Shown piece by piece: positions 61,419 through 64,000 of a DNA stretch of 64,000 nt (position 1 is its first letter; every line of letters begins with the position of its first letter). Location: NCBI RefSeq assembly GCF_900143545.1, contig NZ_FREV01000001.1:620001-684000 (forward strand), read 5' to 3'. The notes under the pieces are model-generated. The model worked only from the letters and a program-made list of their open reading frames with translations. It was not told the origin of the DNA and made no database searches. The translations under genes and the position numbers were made by a program. This stretch comes from Loktanella sp. Alg231-35 (lineage in GTDB: Bacteria; Pseudomonadota; Alphaproteobacteria; Rhodobacterales; Rhodobacteraceae).

Positions 61419-62347
61419 GCTTCTTCCAATCTGTCTGTCGCTGGTGCGGGGCTTTGGCTGAGGCGTGTGATGTGTGCGTAAAGCGCAGAAGTAAGCGTCA
61501 GATCGGCTGCCGCGAATGACGGTTCAAGCTGTGCGACTGAGCGTCCGGAGATAATCGGATGCGGCAGGCATGGATGGGCTGCGGCCCAGGCCACTGCCAA
61601 TGTTGCCGGGTCGACGTTTTGTTCTGCGGCCAATGCAGCCAGTCCATTGGCCGCATCATGCATCCATCGCTGATCATAGCGCGCCTTGTAGCGGCTATCT
61701 TCGGTCAGCCGTCCCGTGCCGCCCTTGGCGTACTTCCCAGTCAGCAACCCGCCACCAAGCGGTGAATACGGGACAATCGCAATGCCCTGATCGCGGGCCA
61801 TCGGGAAAATTTCGACCTCGGCTTGTCGTTTCACCAGACTATACATCGGCTGGATGACATCGATATTTGTACCAAGGCTGTGTGCGACCGCTTGTGCCTT
61901 CATCACCTGCCATGCAGCAAAGTTGGACACGCCGATATGTCGGATCAGCCCCTTTGATTGCAGCTCTGCCAGTGTCGCAAAGGTCTCTTCCAGCGGCGTG
62001 TCATCATCAAAGCGGTGCAAATAGAGCAGATCAACCTGATCTTCGTTCAACTGACGGCGAGAAGTGTCAAACATCTGGGTGATATTCTGGCGCCCCGATC
62101 CGCCAATATAGCCAACCTTCGTTGCCAGATAGATGTCATCCCGCGCTGCCTTGATCAGTTGACCCAGGATCGTCTCAGAGGCCCCATTGGTATAGGCTGC
62201 AGCAGTGTCGAAATGGTTGATGCCATGTGCGCAGGCGGCCGCGAACATAGCTTCGCTTTCGGTTGGTTCGGCGGTGCCGCCAAACTGCATTGCCCCAAAA
62301 GTCAGTCGTGAAATCGGCTGGCCGCTACGTGTTATCAGTTCTGTCAT
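61415..62347 (-). CDS. Aldo/keto reductase
   Basis: The 310-residue (alpha/beta)8 NADPH-dependent reductase has the typical FGAMQFGG start, NHFDTAAAYTNGASE with the active-site Asp and Tyr, KVGYIG with the catalytic Lys, and LLYLHRFDDDTPLEET with the His. IRHIGVSNFAAWQV and VPYSPLGGGLLTGKY follow. The start at 62347 matches the family length; a longer upstream frame overlaps the divergent gene and looks non-coding. It overlaps the FAD oxidoreductase gene by four bases. The substrate is unknown. Confidence 0.9.
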   Translation of the reverse strand: MTELITRSGQPISRLTFGAMQFGGTAEPTESEAMFAAACAHGINHFDTAAAYTNGASETILGQLIKAARDDIYLATKVGYIGGSGRQNITQMFDTSRRQLNEDQVDLLYLHRFDDDTPLEETFATLAELQSKGLIRHIGVSNFAAWQVMKAQAVAHSLGTNIDVIQPMYSLVKRQAEVEIFPMARDQGIAIVPYSPLGGGLLTGKYAKGGTGRLTEDSRYKARYDQRWMHDAANGLAALAAEQNVDPATLAVAWAAAHPCLPHPIISGRSVAQLEPSFAAADLTLTSALYAHITRLSQSPAPATDRLEEA

Positions 62348-62407
62348 TTTCAAACTGTGGCACGCCTGTGATATGATGAAAAGACGTTGTGAAAGAGGGG
62401 TATCGAA

Positions 62408-63001
62408 TTGGGTCGTGAAGCTGTTGCAGTCTGCCATTGGCAAGGTGAAATTGCCGAAGCCAAAGTGCATCTGGACAGCCGGTTCCTGCAACTGCGTGGG
62501 CAGATGCGGTTGGACCTGCCGCGCGATGCAATCCGCGCCGTTGATCTGGATGACGCGGGCGTTCTTGTCCGCACCCAAGGTGGCGATCTGATGATGGAGT
62601 TTGGCGCGGTTGAGGCGGCGCGTTGGCAAAAAGCCATCCTCAAGAAGCCGCCGACCTTGGCCGAGAAGCTGAGGATTTCGGCCCAGACGCCGGCATTTGT
62701 TCAGGGGACGTTTGATGATGCGCCTCTGGCTGAGGCTTTATCTGATGCAACGGTTGGTGATCCCGCAGACGCGATGCTCTTGGTTGCAGTGTTGCTGCGA
62801 GCCGATGATCTGCAACAGGCCTCTGATCTTGCGCTGGCGCACCCTGACAAGCACATCTGGGTGGTCCACCAAAAGGGCAAGGCTGCCGTTGTCGGAGATA
62901 GCACAATCCGCAGCCATATGCGCGGTCTTGGCTTTATCGACAGTAAGACAAGCGCGGTCTCTGACCAGTTGACCACAACCCGCTATCGGCAGCGCACATA
63001 G
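62408..63001 (+). CDS. Hypothetical protein (TTG start)
   Basis: The 197-residue soluble protein starts at a TTG with a strong AGAGGGG ribosome-binding site and no better in-frame ATG. The N-terminal half has alternating beta segments (FLQLRGQMRLDLPRDAIRAV and GVLVRTQGGDLMMEFG). The C-terminal half has LLVAVLLRADDLQQASDLAL and HIWVVHQKGKAAVVGDSTIRSHMRGLGFIDSKT. The last segment recalls DUF3052-type proteins, but the match is weak. It is divergent from the aldo/keto reductase gene. Confidence 0.65.
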   Translation: MGREAVAVCHWQGEIAEAKVHLDSRFLQLRGQMRLDLPRDAIRAVDLDDAGVLVRTQGGDLMMEFGAVEAARWQKAILKKPPTLAEKLRISAQTPAFVQGTFDDAPLAEALSDATVGDPADAMLLVAVLLRADDLQQASDLALAHPDKHIWVVHQKGKAAVVGDSTIRSHMRGLGFIDSKTSAVSDQLTTTRYRQRT

Positions 63002-63004
63002 GCG

Positions 63005-63046
63005 TGATGCACTGCCACCCGGCAGGACGTTGACAAGCGTGCATCA
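63005..63046. repeat. 8-bp inverted repeat before the second aldo/keto reductase
   Basis: TGATGCAC (63005-63012) and GTGCATCA (63039-63046) enclose 26 bases that themselves hold a small CTGCC/GGCAG hairpin (63012-63025). It lies between the unknown gene and the next start codon. It could be an operator or part of a terminator; no U-tract follows. Confidence 0.4.
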
Positions 63047-63084
63047 GCATGGTCGCTTGCCCGTAATCGTCATAGGAGATGTCA

Positions 63085-64000
63085 ATGACCTACGTGCCTG
63101 CCGAAGATCGCTATGACCGTATGGTCTATCGCCGCTGTGGTGCGTCCGGGGTAAAACTGCCGGCAGTGTCACTGGGGCTTTGGCATAACTTTGGCCATGA
63201 CATGCCACATGAAACAAAGCAGGCCATGTGTCGGACGGCGTTTGATCTTGGGATCACGCATTTTGATCTGGCCAATAACTATGGCCCGCCACCTGGGTCG
63301 GCAGAGCATGCGTTTGGCTCTATTCTGGCCGAGGATTTCAAAGGGTATCGTGACGAGCTGATTATCAGTTCCAAGGCGGGCTATGACATGTGGCCCGGCC
63401 CTTACGGTGAATGGGGTAGCCGCAAATACATGGTTGCCTCTTGTGATCAATCGCTCAAGCGGATGGGCCTCGACTATGTCGACATCTTCTATTCGCATCG
63501 GTTTGACCCCGACACACCGCTTGAGGAAACCATGGGCGCGCTCGACTACATCGTGCGCTCGGGGCGCGCGCTTTATGCGGGGATTTCCTCCTATAACTCC
63601 GAACGCACGCGCGAAGCCGTCGCAATCCTCAATGATCTGGGTACGCCGTGTCTGATCCACCAGCCCAGCTATAATATGCTGAATCGCTGGGTGGAACGGG
63701 ACGGGTTAAAAGACACGCTGAATGAATTGGGCGTCGGCTCCATCGCGTTTACGCCGCTGGCTCAAGGCATGCTGACTAAGAAATACCTTGGCGGCATCCC
63801 TGATGATAGCCGGGCCGCGCAGGACAAATCGCTGTTCCCATCGATGCTGACAGAAGAGGCGCTGGGCAATATTCGAAAGCTCAATGAGATTGCAGAGGCG
63901 CGCGGCCAGACACTTGCGCAAATGGCGATCGCCTGGGTTTTGCGAGACGGCGGGATCACAACAGCGCTGATCGGGGCCTCAAAGCCAAGCCAGGTTGAAG
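63085..64000 (+). CDS. Aldo/keto reductase, L-glyceraldehyde-3-phosphate reductase-like (3' truncated by window edge)
   Basis: The frame opens at an ATG preceded by AGGAGAT and stays open to the last base, giving about 305 residues. Family motifs are VSLGLWHNFG, THFDLANNYGPPPGSAE with active-site Asp and Tyr, IISSKAGYDMWPGPYGEWGS with the catalytic Lys, and DIFYSHRFDPDTPLEET with the His. This pattern, especially GPYGEWGSRKY, fits the MgrA/YghZ group that reduces glyceraldehyde 3-phosphate. The C-terminal end is missing only because the window stops. Confidence 0.88.
   Translation, partial: MTYVPAEDRYDRMVYRRCGASGVKLPAVSLGLWHNFGHDMPHETKQAMCRTAFDLGITHFDLANNYGPPPGSAEHAFGSILAEDFKGYRDELIISSKAGYDMWPGPYGEWGSRKYMVASCDQSLKRMGLDYVDIFYSHRFDPDTPLEETMGALDYIVRSGRALYAGISSYNSERTREAVAILNDLGTPCLIHQPSYNMLNRWVERDGLKDTLNELGVGSIAFTPLAQGMLTKKYLGGIPDDSRAAQDKSLFPSMLTEEALGNIRKLNEIAEARGQTLAQMAIAWVLRDGGITTALIGASKPSQVE

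Overview
The window looks like ordinary chromosome from a marine-type alphaproteobacterium of the order Rhodobacterales (Roseobacter group). The evidence is moderately high GC, a complete run of ethylmalonyl-CoA (EMC) pathway genes beside mdh and sdhCDAB, an RpoHII-type heat-shock sigma factor with a sigma-E-like promoter, an NnrU-family protein, TIGR02186/TauE export genes, and the glnD-murJ neighbourhood. I see no rRNA, tRNA, insertion sequence, prophage, CRISPR array or replication origin. All assignments come from reading protein motifs and gene context; no database search was possible.

Region by region. 1-2777: the 3' end of a possible glycosyltransferase, mdh facing it across a strong bidirectional terminator, a TauE/SafE permease and a small secreted protein. 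2966-12167: the EMC genes mcl2 and mch with an NnrU-like membrane protein and a DUF1737 protein between them, a DUF1194 protein, then sdhC-sdhD-sdhA, two small lipoproteins, an unusual methyltransferase/glycosyltransferase fusion, and sdhB. 12217-18339: deoD, an H-NS-like protein, ecm, a PlsB-like acyltransferase and ccr. 18504-22671: a small protein, a RecD-like helicase overlapping an SDR gene, and a TIGR02186/TauE pair. 22811-29039: a nucleoside uptake and phosphorolysis operon (BMP binding protein, ATPase, two permeases, PNP). 29221-37017: rimI, tsaB, nfu, a CPBP protease, usp, an aminotransferase, a VOC protein, trpS, a rhomboid-like protein and murJ. 37085-44867: glnD, an LpoA-like lipoprotein, rsmI, yraN, gshB and a frameshifted comM/yifB. 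44918-54937: GST, cobC-like and cobU, rpoH, coaBC-dut-moeB, dcp, an SH3 protein, a hydroxyacid dehydrogenase and a lipase-like protein. 55124-64000: a dimethylglycine dehydrogenase, a three-gene metzincin operon, a small DUF protein, and a GNAT/FAD-oxidoreductase/aldo-keto reductase cluster that runs off the end.

How the genes work together: Ccr, Ecm, Mch and Mcl2 are steps of acetyl-CoA assimilation by the EMC pathway. Its products, succinyl-CoA and malate, join the TCA cycle at succinate dehydrogenase and malate dehydrogenase, both encoded here. Ecm needs adenosylcobalamin, and cobU and a cobC-like gene lie further along. The most notable non-coding features are a nearly identical 13-bp palindrome in front of both ecm and ccr, paired CTGC-N4-GCAG boxes before ccr, twin TGTGATCACA palindromes exactly 21 bp apart before sdhC, and a leader hairpin that hides the deoD ribosome-binding site.

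The best candidate for an undescribed system is the operon at 57616-59101. It encodes a metzincin-like protease fused to a Cys/Trp-rich amphipathic N-terminal domain, a 41-residue His-rich membrane peptide, and a two-helix membrane protein. Its function is unknown.
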